Shown: positions 12,009 through 23,243 of the stretch, piece after piece
How the letters are laid out: every line of letters starts with the position of its first letter
Position numbering within the stretch: position 1 is the stretch's first letter
Assembly: GCF_025766255.1 (NCBI RefSeq)
Contig: NW_026516688.1
Coordinates: 310,001 to 374,000, forward strand
DNA length: 64,000 bases
Direction of reading: 5' to 3'
From: Zychaea mexicana
Taxonomy: Eukaryota > Mucoromycota > Mucoromycetes > Mucorales > Lichtheimiaceae
Notes under the pieces: generated by a model
What the model was told of the DNA's origin: nothing
The model's input: the letters and a program-made list of their open reading frames with translations, nothing else
Databases searched by the model: none
Program-made: the position numbers and the translations under genes

Positions 12009-13512
12009 AGCTTCATCACAAGAATCGATGAAATAAACGAGGAGGTCGACGCTGATTTGCAAGAGCTGAAGACAGTCGCAACCCAGCTGCAAGAGAAAGT
12101 CGACACGATCCAAGTAACAGTGGATCGAATCCTTGAACACCTTCAGCAAGGAGATCGAAAGGAGCCTACTGAAAAAAAACCAGTATGTTTAGATGGATTT
12201 TACATTACAGAAGGCGGTGTAATAGTGGTGCTGTCAGTTAATGAAAGAGTAGATTGGAAACATTGGTAAAGAAGAAACAAAGAGAGGGAGAGAGAGATAT
12301 GGAGACGGTAGTATTGTCGACTTTATGTTGGTAGCAACATAGAATTACATAGAAAGGGTATCTATGTAGACAGTAAAGAGGGAGGAAGATCGCGTACAAA
12401 GAGAGCCATAGAGTGTATTGCTGTCAATGCTGATATGTTTGTTCTTACTATTTAGAGAGACGTCAATACCACAAGACGAACACTTGTCCGCCCGTTCGTT
12501 GTGGTGAACAACCGTCGCCAGGCTCAAGATTTGAGCACAGACGTTCTGAGGCAATTCATTGCCTTACACTTTTTTGCCGTTTACGAAGAAGAGCTGTGCG
12601 GCAACGCCATGACGAACATAATGCTCGAAACGACGATGATCATCCAAGAGATCATCACCGAGGAGGGCATTTCTCTTGCAACGGCATGGAGCTCAATTGA
12701 CCCTAGCATACAAAAAAAGTATGCTTTGATGCTAGAGGTCAATTGCAAAGCATTTGATGTTCACTTTGACCAATGCGTCAATTCGTGGGCAACGAGGTAG
12801 TTGTTGCAATACAAATGGGGCAACAAGCACCAATACCACAAACGTATAAGTGTAAGTTACAAAACAACATTTCATATGCTTTATACAATGATACTCATTT
12901 ATCATCACGTACTTATTATTAGCTGGAAACGACCGACGACGAGTCATCCAGCAGCGGTGACGACGAGGAGCAAGAGGAGGAGGACAACAGTCGTCCGAGG
13001 TAAATACTCTCTAGCAATATACAATACCAGTGATATGTTATTGCTGGTGACGTTATATGAGAGTGCTCAAACAATTACTTTTTTTCTTAAAGTCCTGTAC
13101 GGTAAGGGAACTTGGACATCCAAAGGCTCTTCTCGGTTATTGGGCGTTCGATAAAGGAAGTTGGAAGCTCACGGTGGACAACACGGGTAAGGTTAACACT
13201 GCTACTCGGTTGTTCATTCGTGATAATGTCTTCACCAGTGCTGTGCGTGCTCCCTCGACCTCGTTTGTCAAGTTCACATGCTGGGTGAACACAAACAACG
13301 CCCCCGGAATGCGCAACGCCAAAGAGCAGCGTCAGTATCTCGGTACTGTAAAACAGTTCTTCTCGCATCAGTTCGAGGGCGACCATAGGTTACTTGTACT
13401 TGCCGAGGTATACAAAACCGAAGCCGTCACTGGGCATCCTTGGCCACGCATGACTGAAAACAGTCAATCAAAATACAAGTTTTCAGCGTGCATGACATTG
13501 ATTGTTCTGTAG
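12009..13512 (+). pseudogene. Uncharacterised repeat-associated gene, 5'-truncated with in-frame stop
   Basis: Four phase-compatible exons can be read: 12009..12182, 12456..12851, 12923..12999, 13107..13512. The first encodes an amphipathic coiled coil (DEINEEVDADLQELKTVATQ region). The second is helical and ends with NSWATR, a TAG at 12798-12800, then continues in frame with LLQYKWGN. The third is an acidic Ser/Asp/Glu run. The last encodes GYWAFDKGSWKLTVDNTGK and, later, LGTVKQFFSHQFEGDHRLL and GHPWPRMTENSQSKYK, a conserved-looking beta-rich block. The frame ends just after this at a non-homologous-looking tail (FSACMTLIVL). No convincing start codon was found. The final block resembles C-terminal parts of large transposon-borne proteins of fungi (KDZ/Zisupton-like), but this is a weak, remembered resemblance. 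Confidence 0.5.
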
Positions 13513-13831
13513 CTCTTTTGAAGAGTGAAACTCCAGGCAATCACAAACAAACCCACCTCCATTTTACTCGGTCGCCAAGCAGCGAGCTGTACGGCACCAA
13601 CCCTTCCATTCCATTCGATCACAACCTCAATTACATTATTTCCGCAAATTAACACACCGACCTTACTTTCTCTTCTACCAAATTAAACTCTCGACTTTGT
13701 CTCTTTATTCATCTCATATTTTTCCCATATTCTCAGTAGATTTTCCCCATGTTCATATTTTCTCATATTTTTTCATATCCATTTCCCATAGTGCATAGAA
13801 GCTCAGCAAATCAAATACACTGCGTGCTATG

Positions 13832-13906
13832 CATGCATGCAATGATTCGTTGTTTGCATACAGATCCATCTGATTTCACTTCCGACGCGGCGCGCCGTGG
13901 TGCCAT
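13832..13906 (-). pseudogene. 5' scrap of a DUF2235 gene
   Basis: Reading leftward from an ATG in a good context (ACCATGG) gives 25 codons ending KQRIIACM, the same block as QRIIACMDGTW in the DUF2235 gene at 21.2 kb. Homology stops at the methionine. The scrap lies 62 bp outside the left inverted repeat of the adjacent mobile element. It looks like the broken first exon of a second DUF2235 copy. Confidence 0.5.
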
Positions 13907-13967
13907 GGTGGCTCTATTACTGCTCTATCCAGAGTCATATTATCTGTTTTTTCCTCATGGATGGCGC

Positions 13968-14167
13968 TTGATTGTTTTTACACCTTGGCGTGACACAAAA
14001 TTCCATTTGGCGTTGCTCGAAGTTGTTTAAAACATGGTGCTCTGTCATTGTCAGCTTGGCGCTGCCACACTTTATGCATGGCGTCCCATCACCTTCATTT
14101 TGGCGTGATCCGCATAACACTTTGGCGCCCCACTACTTTGAAACTGGCGCGGATAAGTAAATCAAAT
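13968..14167 (+). repeat. Left terminal inverted repeat
   Basis: Starts TTGATTGTTTTTACACC and ends GGATAAGTAAATCAAAT. Contains TTGGCGTGACAC, TTTGGCGTTGC, TTGGCGCTGCC, ATGGCGTCC, TTTGGCGTGATCC, TTTGGCGCCCC and CTGGCGCGG in order. The reverse complement of the right arm has the same series in the same order, with a few small indels. Confidence 0.9.
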
Positions 14168-14250
14168 CAGTATCTTGGTTGATCGTGGTAACAAAAGCTA
14201 CAACTTCTGCTCTTCTAAGAGGCACCTTGGGAAATAAGATAATGAATGAT

Positions 14251-14758
14251 TTATTCACGTTGACATTCATTGGCAGTTATTCGCTGAGCAGAGCAAAGGA
14301 TGCGTGGTGTGAGGGCGTCATTCTTTATTAATAGCTCGCGCGCAACACCAGCCTTCAATTTGGATTATAAAAATTCGATAAGGTTCAAGAACAGAGGGTA
14401 AGAAATAAGATAAAGTATCTTGAATTCACGTCCTTAACCGCTTCCACAGCTTCCTTGGTATGACGAATGCTGACGTTATCCAACATAAGAATACTGTCAT
14501 GCATCAGACTGCAAAGCTTCACGAGATGCTTAAGCGCATCCAAAGCACATCTTGAGCATCCTTGAGCGTGGTCGTGGGGTCATCATAGAGCCGTTGCAAT
14601 GCTATCGTGTGCTAGGCTGATCATCGCGAAAACGAGCCCAATATCGTTGAGCTGTACGTGGTGGTATACGAAGTTACTGAGTAGCTTCCGTACAGTTGAG
14701 CGTCACCTTTTGGGTTATGTCAAGGAAGAGGATGATGAAAATGCCGGTATACGTTCTG
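14251..14758 (-). pseudogene. Relic of a Tc1/mariner-like (DDE_3) transposase
   Basis: On the minus strand, fragments in shifting frames read like a Tc1-type transposase. About 14650-14720 reads IPPRTAQRYWARF, typical of the N-terminal helix-turn-helix. About 14420-14560 reads HDSILMLDNVSIRHTKEAV, resembling the second-Asp motif of DDE_3 enzymes. Next comes a decayed version of the PPYSPxLNPIE motif (read as SYPLFLNLIEFL then a stop), then SKLKAGVARELL and a plausible C-terminus ending at 14251. The central catalytic part between the HTH and the DN motif is missing, and there are several frameshifts and stops. It is clearly inactive. Assignment rests on motif order, not on a search. Confidence 0.7.
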
Positions 14759-15189
14759 TTAAAATCTATGAGCATGAATAAGGAGATCCTGTTGTTATTA
14801 ACAATACCAGATCAAGACTGACCACTCCCTCTCGGCAGATGTCACCAGATGCCAGTGGCTGTCTTGAACGGCTGTCTTAAACGGACTCTCAAGTTGGCTC
14901 CTTACAGCTATGATAAAATATGGAAAATGTAATGGTAAATACAAACGTTTGCATAAGCTGGAGTGGAAGTGCAAGTATCGCGGGGTCAATCCAGATATTA
15001 CATGTGGTGCACTATGGGTGTAACTGGTATGGCGCACTTTATATGATGCAAATAGCTAAGCCCTCAATAAGGTGTCCGCATCCACCTCCTCACGCCGTTA
15101 TAATGTGTTATAAGAAAGGTTCGTTAAAGGATTTGCTTCTTCTACCTAAATCTTTATTTAATCGCTGTTGTAGCATTTACGACTTATGT

Positions 15190-17110
15190 CAACGCTTGTT
15201 CTGAAAAGGGATGCGCTGTGAAGCTATCCAGAGCTCTGAAGGCCGTTAATTCCACCATCGTTTCTGAATCGCCGACGGTCACTGATCTCAATGACTTAAA
15301 ATGCTTGGTAAGACCATCTATCTTCCACCGACGAAAGTGTTAAGAGTATGAAGAGTGATTTACGAAATTAAAGCGATATGCCAAAATGTACGTGCTGACG
15401 TTCTCCACGTAGATCGACTTCAACGTGTCGCAGGATGACTGGACAAAATTATACTCTCGCCTCGTCGAGGTAACTATGCAATATGATGACTCAGCAAAGT
15501 TTTATTGATCATAGCGCTTTTGCCAGAATGAGATTCTACCCGACAAGAAGCAGGCGCAGACGGATTCGACTTTGTGTGATTTTGAAACTGTACAAAGATG
15601 TAAACAAAAGTTTTGGACAACATCATATCTTGCAAGAAGCGTGTGAGTATGAAATGCTTGCATAATCATCGAAAAAAATTTCTAACGTGGATGTACTTGT
15701 TAAAGCAACTGGTGGTCAAACACTGGATTGGCAAACGGCAGTCGAGGACGATGGCATCAAAGGTCTTGAACCTCCAGCAGAAGGAGCTACCTCCGAGGAA
15801 TTTAGTAACACTGCTTTCTGATCTGGGTACCAGTCGGTAAGTGAATTATTCTATGGTTGAAGTAGCAACTTAGTGTCCTCATCCTTCCTATGTTTTTTTG
15901 AAGTTTAAACGCCAACTGTCGTTCGTATCCCTCGTTAAACTCAATACGATGGCGCGTCAAATGAAGCCAGCGTCACTGGGAGAATGGTTATATGTGTTCT
16001 CCGTCTCACCTAGCTGCAGACAAAACCGCAGAGGATCTCCAGGATTACTGCGGACAGACGATGACAGCATTGAAGGCGATCTTACAAGAAAAAGATCTTC
16101 ACACGATGTACGAAGCAATTGAATCCTTTAAGGATACCTGCTACGAGCAAGAGGCATTCTTGGATTATTGGGAAGACAATTATTTGCCAGAGCATATAAT
16201 TCATGCACTTACCAACTCAGATCTATCAAAAACAAGAAGGAACGCCCTGAAGTAAGTTAACATTGGTTATTGGCTATACATGATTCGTGTTTGCTGAAAA
16301 TCAAAAGGCTTTCACTTTTAAAAATTGTATATCTGGTCGGAGGAGGTACAGCACCCTTGTATGAAAACTACTTTCGCTACAACAAGGCATCCATCAGAAA
16401 CAAGTGGCTGGAGGCGACGAGCCAGAAACCGGAGCTTGGTCGAGGTATGGCAGGCAACATGCATGAGATCCTTGACGAGACTGTGAAGGTAAAGAGTTTT
16501 AATGATTGGGATCAGTGATCCGTTCTCATGATTTTTATTGTACAGAAGGCAGCTTTGGGTAAATTAGAGGCGAGGAAGCTCGTCTGCAAAAAGAAAATGG
16601 AGGTGTTCGATACTGGTGTGAACGACAATGAGCTGTTGCAGATGGATGCTGTTATTGTAGCTATCGCGAATCATAAGAACAAGAACCTCACTGTGCACAC
16701 AAAAGCGAGCTTACGCATTATCGGCACGTTGCGAACTTGCTGGATATCATCTTTCCCGACACCAGCTTTGAAATGGAAGAGTAAGTCACTTCATGGACGT
16801 GCTAAATACAGCACATATATGCTCGTTGATCGTGTTAATGATATAAAAATTAGTGGGGAAACATCCAGCAAAGCAACAAAGGCTGCACGGCAGTACGACA
16901 TGGATATGTGCGGCGATAGCGAGCAAAAGCAAACTGTGATTGGGCGCAGGATTGACCTTATTATAAGCAAGATGGCAATTGAGCTAGGCTCCTTAAAGTG
17001 GAAGAAGGTAAAAGTAGCACTAAGCATGGGCCAGCGACAGCAAATTTAGATGTGCGGACGAACAAGGCGATTCTACGAGCGTTGGAATTATCTGTGCTCG
17101 GCATGGATTG
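15190..17110 (+). pseudogene. Uncharacterised element-borne gene with nuclease-like motif, disrupted
   Basis: Coding-looking exons with matching GT-AG borders run through the right half of the element: about 15190-15307, 15413-15469, 15527-15640, 15690-15810, 16000-16254, 16350-16489 and 16546-17040. Readable pieces include IDFNVSQDDWTKLYSRLVE, TLDWQTAVEDDGIKGLEPP, FLDYWEDNYLPEHIIHAL and ENYFRYNKASIRNKWLEA. Near the end, VIGRRIDLIISK then IELGSLKWKK has the D...ExxxxK look of a PD-(D/E)XK-type nuclease core; I infer this, it is not proven. After QRQQI a stop and frameshift separate the remaining DVRTNKAIL..LGMDW block. Another stop breaks the exon near 15810. No start codon was found. I know similar unnamed proteins from Mucoromycota but cannot assign a function. 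Confidence 0.55.
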
Positions 17111-17455
17111 GGTATGTAAGGGCACAGTGCAATAGAGTACGTGTTATTAGTGGATTTCCGTTAGTTTCAAACTTGAAATCCCAATATTTTTTTGTGAAAA
17201 TAATGGATTGTGAAAGTTAACGGATACTAGGACAAAAATATCCGTGTACGGATATTTCTTTATCTAGACGCATCTTAATGCTACATAGAATACCAAAGCT
17301 CATGAAGTTGTCACTATATAGATCACGTAATTCACATAGCCTATTATCCAATACATTTTCTGACTGGATTGACCTTTTTTCCACATACATGATAGATAAA
17401 ATTACACCAAAAGAAGAGACAATGGAAGACCAATCCATGAAACAGCGGACTGCTT

Positions 17456-17658
17456 ATTTGATTTACTTATCCGCGCCAGTTTTAAAGTAGTGGGGCGCCA
17501 AAATGTTATGCGGATCACGCCAAAGTGGACGCCATGCATAAAGTGTGGCAGCGCCAAGCTGAAAATGACAGAGTGCCATGTATTAAACAACTTCGGTCAA
17601 GATGAAATTTGAGCAACGCCAAATGGAAATTTGTGTCACGCCAAGGTGAAAAAATCAA
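17456..17658 (-). repeat. Right terminal inverted repeat
   Basis: Reverse complement of the left arm. Outer end reads (minus strand) TTGATTTTTTCACCTTGGCG; inner end GCGCGGATAAGTAAATCAAAT. It has a 10-12 nt insertion relative to the left arm (CAAATTTCATCTTGACC region) and a deletion after ATGGCGTCC. Confidence 0.9.
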
Positions 17659-18777
17659 TGCACAACTAGCAGCCTATTATGAACATTTATTGCTATCATA
17701 CTAGATGGCGCTATTGCGAACAGGCTGCAGTCTGAGGAATAGCAACTCACTATGGGTATTATCAGTAATAAGTTTAGCTTTTAATAAGGATGGCATCTTT
17801 TCCCCAAATAAAGCAAAGAATAGCTGTCACTCAGTTTGTGTCAAGCAAAATGATTACAGTTCTCATATGCGCGCAAAATGTGTCTTTTTATATTGTTTGC
17901 ATCTAAACCATTTTCATGCAATACGCGCACGTTCCCTCAAACGAAGAAAAAGAAAATAGGGGGCGGGGTGGTAGATGGGCGGGAAATGGTTTTGTAAATC
18001 ATATAGGTAGGTATCCCAAATATTGTTGAACCTGGCATCATCGTCATTTTATCCCATAGCTGCCTGCTCTTTGTGTATGTCGTTCAGTGACAGTAACGGA
18101 GCGGTAGAATAATGGTGACGATGACGATGATGCTAAAGTGTGCTAATGTAATATCGTGCCTCGTGATCTGCAATAATGTAATAACAGTTTGTGTGTTTAG
18201 CACGCCTCATTGCTCCCATGACTGTCAGGTACTTATCAGCCGATCATGGAAGAGAACCAAGACGTAACCGTCATGTTAGTAGCTTGCTAAATTAAGTAGC
18301 TGACACACGGTAGTGGCTACTTTGAAAGAAGGGGGACAAAATGCTTATTATTATTATTATTATTACTATTATTATTTAATATCCTACTCTTTTATTTTAT
18401 ATTGCTTTTTTTTCTTCTCTTTTGGTGTGTCGCCCAGAAATCTCTCAACAACAAGAACAACAACAAGCGATCGAACTGACATTGATCCTCTTTCCTCCTT
18501 CTTCTCCATTGTGCATGCACTTTTAAAGAAAATTGTTTCCCCCCCCCCTCTCTTCTGTGCGTTAACGATTGGGCGAATTCAACTCCTTCAAAGCTTACAA
18601 CAACTACCACTTTGCCAAACCCGGACGTCCTTGTTACCTAGGTGACATTGTAACCTGGCACCTTGCGATTCGAGAAAAACAGATCACACTCTGACCTTTA
18701 CTAAAAAAAAATACCCCTTTCACTCTACACTCACACCACATATATACCCACTTTCTCGAACCAAACATAAAAGAAAA
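17659..18777. other. Spacer upstream of the Rab gene
   Basis: No gene seen. There is an (ATT)n run at about 18346-18378, a TTTTTTC-rich tract, a homopolymeric C run at about 18540-18548, and a pyrimidine-rich leader immediately before the Rab start codon, which sits in the context AAAAATG. Confidence 0.45.
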
Positions 18778-20285
18778 ATGTATGCTTCTTCCAGAGAAAC
18801 ATTGGAAGCCAAAGTCGTTGTGTTAGGAGCAACAGGTTCGTGTAGCGTTTCTCTTTTTCTTTTTTTTTTTTTCTCGCACTTTTCAACTCTTTCTTTTTCT
18901 ATACATGTATGTTCCCTTTCTTTTTTCCTTTACTCTAATATCAAGTCGGATCTGTGGAGAGAAGGAAGATATGGATGGGAAGGATTTGATCGACCGGATA
19001 TGGAGCGGAGGAGGAAGAAAAAGAATTTTGTTCTTTTGGGAAACCATCCATGTTGTTTTGGCTGACAATCACAGCCAAATGGCTTTGGTGAAGTGAAAAA
19101 GACGTTATTGTCAATAAGGATTTGGATCAAGAGATTGGCAGCTAACGCAAAGCAACTGAAATCATCCCTTTCGCTTTCCTTTTGACGCGTGTCTTTGTTT
19201 TTCACGGGCTTCTTTTTTCTTTCTATATGCTATATCACTATTGTTCCAGTGACAAGTCTATAAAAATCCATCATGGCTCTTATTATTCTTCTTGTTGTTT
19301 ATGTTCCATGCTTATCTTATTCCAGGTGTGGGGAAAACGTCTGTGGTGATCCGATATGTGCAGAAAACCTTTTCTGCCAGCAGCACCTCCACAATCGGAG
19401 CGTCATTTATGACAAAGAAGTTGTAAGGTTTTTCTTTTGGGTAAATGTGTAGCACAAAAGGGAATATTAAACTCACAAATAACAACAACAACAACGCAAT
19501 AATCATATATTTGCTCCACCTCCTAGAACCGTCGATGACTGCCATGTCCGTCTCCAAATTTGGGATACAGCAGGCCAAGGTTAGCTATTAAAGACTTAGT
19601 GGATGCAAACCATTATTACATATGCTGATACTCTACTTTCCCACTCATTTTAATACCGGAAAAATATATATAGAGCGGTTCAGGGCAATGGCGCCAATGT
19701 ATTATCGCGGGGCGCAAGCTGCCATTCTCGTGTACGACATTACATCAGAAGAAAGTTTCTCAGACATGAACACTTGGGTCGAAGGTATAATTTTTACACA
19801 GACCCATATTTCCACACTGACACTCAGAATGAACTTGAGAATCCTCCTACTCAGCCCAAAAAAACCAAAACTATTCTTTAGAGCTGAAAAAAGCAACGAC
19901 GGACGATATGGTCATATGTATTGTCGGTAATAAGCTTGATCTGGCTGCGCACCAGCGAGCCGTTGCAATTTCCAAAGCAGAGGATTATGCAGGACGAATC
20001 TTGGGGCGGGAGTGTCCCGTTTATGAAGTATCAGCAAAAGAGGATGATGGTTAGTACATACAAACGACAATGGCTGGAATAAGGCAGTGTATTGTCTACA
20101 TTGGTTTTTGACACTTGGTTACTGATATCCATAATCTGCGCATCATAGGCGAGATAGAAGAGCTCTTTTTTCAGCTGACGCAAATCCTCGTGGGGAAGAA
20201 GTACGGACACGAAGTAACCTGGAAGCAGCCCACCAGCCAACTACTTGAAGAACAGCCGCCCAGCCCCAAGTCAAGTTGTTGTTAG
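18778..20285 (+). CDS. Rab family small GTPase (Rab5/21/22-like)
   Basis: Membrane-traffic GTPase. Six exons: join(18778..18835, 19326..19422, 19527..19579, 19674..19784, 19882..20049, 20149..20285). G1 is [14 protein letters not shown] (P-loop), split by the first and unusually long intron (490 bp). The switch I segment is [14 protein letters not shown], whose TIGASF is typical of the Rab5/21/22 endosomal group. G3 is [20 protein letters not shown]4 GNKLDL and G5 EVSAKED. The C-terminus SSCC supplies the double cysteine for geranylgeranylation. Length is about 207 residues, normal for a Rab. All catalytic motifs are intact, including the switch II glutamine. The exact subfamily is inferred from switch I only. 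Confidence 0.9.
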
Positions 20286-21195
20286 CATCCGGTGTGTTAG
20301 TATCGTCTCTTACTCTAATCCCTCTTATTACCCGTTACCATATATTCTTTTACCTCCTTGAACTCCAATTTAAAATTTTGACCGCATTTTCTTTTTTTGG
20401 AACAAAAAAATACAAGATCACTTTGTACGTACATATGTACTTGATGGCTGTTTATTATCTGTAATTTCTCTATATCGCAGATGTTGTGGATCCAAAATGC
20501 TTGTGCAATTACGTGCATATCCTTTGTTATGTATCATTGACTTATCTTGATTTACGTATGATGTAAAATGGTATAAGAATTTCGCACCAGCCCTGTATAA
20601 CTGAAGTTAGTGCGACTTGTTCATAGATGGGGTTAATAGATGATGTTTTACATACAATACGTTATGCCAGTTATGTACCACTCATTTATTTGTAGGATGA
20701 AATGATGCATCAATCATCGTATCAAAAGGTGTGAAAGTATTGTTGGTTCCCCTAGATCTGCTGACAAGCTATGCTATTATGAAGAAGAAGCTGCTGACAG
20801 CCATGAGAGCAATAGCGTGCTAAACACACTACCAGAATCATATGGCCCGAAAATAAATGTCTTGTATAGATTTCACTTGCGTTTTAAATGATAGGCAGAT
20901 ATGGCAAAGTCTCGAGGGCGCCATAAAGGTGCTGGGATAGGGTGGATTTTAGGGACGTGCGCCCGGCGACGAGCACGCTGTCGCATGAACTCTATTTTTT
21001 TAGCCAAATGACGAGACACTAGGGTAACGCAGCAGGAATGCTTGATAGTCATTTTTTTCAGCAAATGGAAAAACACATCGCCCTAATACCAATTCCATAC
21101 TTGGGAAAAGCTGTAAGGTTTTGGGATTTCGTTATTTAAAGCAGCATTTAGTAGAGCAAAGTAACACCGGGTTTCTTCTATACACCAGCAAACAA
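20286..21195. other. Spacer upstream of DUF2235 gene
   Basis: No supported gene. Open frames are short and lack motifs. The region is AT-rich up to about 20880, then more GC-rich to 21000. Confidence 0.4.
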
Positions 21196-23053
21196 ATGGC
21201 GATAACTTTAAGCACAACTTATTTGTCCAAAGGCAAAAAAGCTAGAAAAGTATCCAGCTCTGTGGAAAAAAGCAATACAGCGATGCCGTCATCAAGCACA
21301 AGAAGCAGTAATCGCAAGAACATCAACAACAACAGCCACAATAATACCACATTGTCCGAAGAAACATCAAAGACGGATGCTGCTGCACCTCTATGCAGGC
21401 AGCGGATCATTGCATGCATGGACGGCACTTGGGATGTTGCAAGCGGCACGTAGCAAGAATACTCACACTACTGCAGTAACCACTGCTTACAACATATGCA
21501 AAGGGTCACATAGTACATATACATAGCTAACATTAATTACGAATTCCTACATCTATCATGTAGCACGCACCAACGCTTATAAGTTTTATACTAGCTTAGA
21601 AACCGCCTATCCTCAACAAATGTCGACGAACGAAACATGGTCGCAAATAGCACACTATTTCCAGGGCGTCGGCGCAGATGAAGATGGTTTGCAAAAATAT
21701 CTCGGTGGCGCATTTGGGCTCGGCATCAGTGATCAAATCTTACAGCGTATGCGTTCTTGAGCGAGAATTGCAAAGGAGAACAAGACGAAATTTGGTTGCT
21801 TGGAGTATCCCGCGGAGGTAATGAAAAGCATATACATCACAAATTACAAAAGTGATGTAAAATAATGCTGCTGCGTTGATGACTTGTTGTATACTGAGGC
21901 TAATCTGGAAAAATAATCCTACTACTCTACGGAATAAGCTTATGCCGCACGTAGCTTGGCTGGTATGATACATAATGTGGGTCTACTGCCGTGCGAATAC
22001 GTCACTGTGGCGCTTCACGAGGCCTATGATCTCTATCAACGGGCGGATCGAAAAAGCCGTCCAAGCGACTCTGAAGCTGTAGAGTTTCGTCGCAAATATG
22101 GTTGCCGAGAGCCAGAGATCAGATTTTTGGGCTGTTTTGATACAGTAGGTACGAGCAATGTTATCCATCGTATCTCTGTTTGAGAAATAAACCTACTGTA
22201 TCCAACTAGTAAACCCCTTTTTCTCTTTGCATTTGATTATTGTGTAGGAAGTCTCGGTGTGCCATGTCTCCCATGGTATTTAGGTGGCTCTTTGTGTAAG
22301 AAAAGGATGGATGTAGGAATGTCATTGACGATATCATCTGATGGGAAAGAGTGTCACTAAAAGAGAAATGACCGCTTTCGTTTCTTTTCTATTACACCAG
22401 TGTGGAGCTTATTTCATGGATTGCATAATTTTCATGACACCAAGTTGTCTCCTAAAGTCAAATCAGCATTTCATGCACTTGCGATTCACGAGGAACGCGC
22501 ATGGTTTCGTCCTACGCTGATGAAGTATGGATCACATAAAAAATCTGATCAAGAGCTCCAACAGATATGGTTCCCTGGAACACATTCTGATGTTATTGGT
22601 GGACCCAAAGCTTCTCGTGTCCTATCTAATCACTCGTTGCGATGGATGATGACAAAGGCACAAGACTGCGGCTTGGTATTTAGGTATGTAACTCACAACT
22701 TTTTACCCGCATCTTAAGATCAATATGAGTAGTTGCTGTGCCTGTTTTTTTTATGCCGCCAACTCATTTTTTGTCTTTTATAAAAAATGCAAAGATGTCC
22801 GATTGATGAAGTGTGTGGTGCACGGGCATTTCTGTACAACGACAGCTACGAGAATCAGTTGGTGTATCGGCTATTGCCTCGTACGAACCGCGTCATTGAT
22901 ACTACCATTTTCCGTAATCGCCATGCACTGTATATGAACGGTCACTTTTCTGAGTATATCACCCAAGAACAGTTGGGACTTTTCCGATCAAATACTCTCG
23001 ATTCGTTCTTGTCAGAATTGACCAACAACGAAGCGATTGATCGTCATTGTTGA
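21196..23053 (+). pseudogene. DUF2235 (Tle1-like phospholipase fold) gene with 5' frameshifts
   Basis: The product belongs to the DUF2235 family, alpha/beta hydrolases related to bacterial Tle1 phospholipase A1 domains; fungal members have no settled role. From the ATG at 21196 a Ser/Asn-rich leader precedes QRIIACMDGTWD. The frame then breaks: with one extra T at about 21451, NTHTTAVTTAYNICKG follows in another frame. The next exon (21600..21817) reads YFQGVGADEDG and needs one more base near 21743 to enter AYAFLSENCK and the nucleophile motif LLGVSRG. Downstream exons 21939..22148, 22248..22295, 22401..22683 and 22795..23053 splice in perfect phase and are well conserved (FLGCFDTVGS, FPGTHSDVIGG). 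So the gene is either a recent pseudogene or carries sequence errors; the 3' two-thirds look under constraint. Confidence 0.75.
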
Positions 23054-23243
23054 ATAGCCCATCCACAGCATAAAATGGATTAGAAACAAATTATGCCATT
23101 ATATTATATACATAACGGAAAATCACGTAGATTATAATTTAGTAAGATGATCATTACACTTATTATGTATTAACAAGTATGAAAAGGGAAAAAAAATTAG
23201 TAGAGAATTTTTACTATGTACAAAAAAAATGGCATGTTCATTT

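Larger units (their letters stand above)
13968..17658. mobile_element. 3.7-kb DNA transposon with 200-bp terminal inverted repeats, degenerate
   Basis: Two imperfect inverted copies of a roughly 200-bp sequence (13968-14167 and 17456-17658) bracket 3.3 kb. Each arm carries the same series of TTGGCG/TGGCG motifs at intervals of about 15-40 bp, as expected for repeated transposase-binding sites. Inside are a relic of a Tc1/mariner-like (DDE_3) transposase on the minus strand at the left and an uncharacterised, disrupted gene on the plus strand at the right; the two genes diverge from the middle. No clean target-site duplication abuts the arms. GATGGCGCT occurs just outside on both sides (13960-13968 and 17704-17712), but the right copy is 45 bp away, so it may only be another copy of the motif. 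Confidence 0.8.

Noticed and set aside
13960..17712. GATGGCGCT as a 9-bp target-site duplication of the TIR element
   Set aside because: The right copy is 45 bp away from the arm end and the sequence resembles the internal TGGCG motifs, so it is not a clean duplication.
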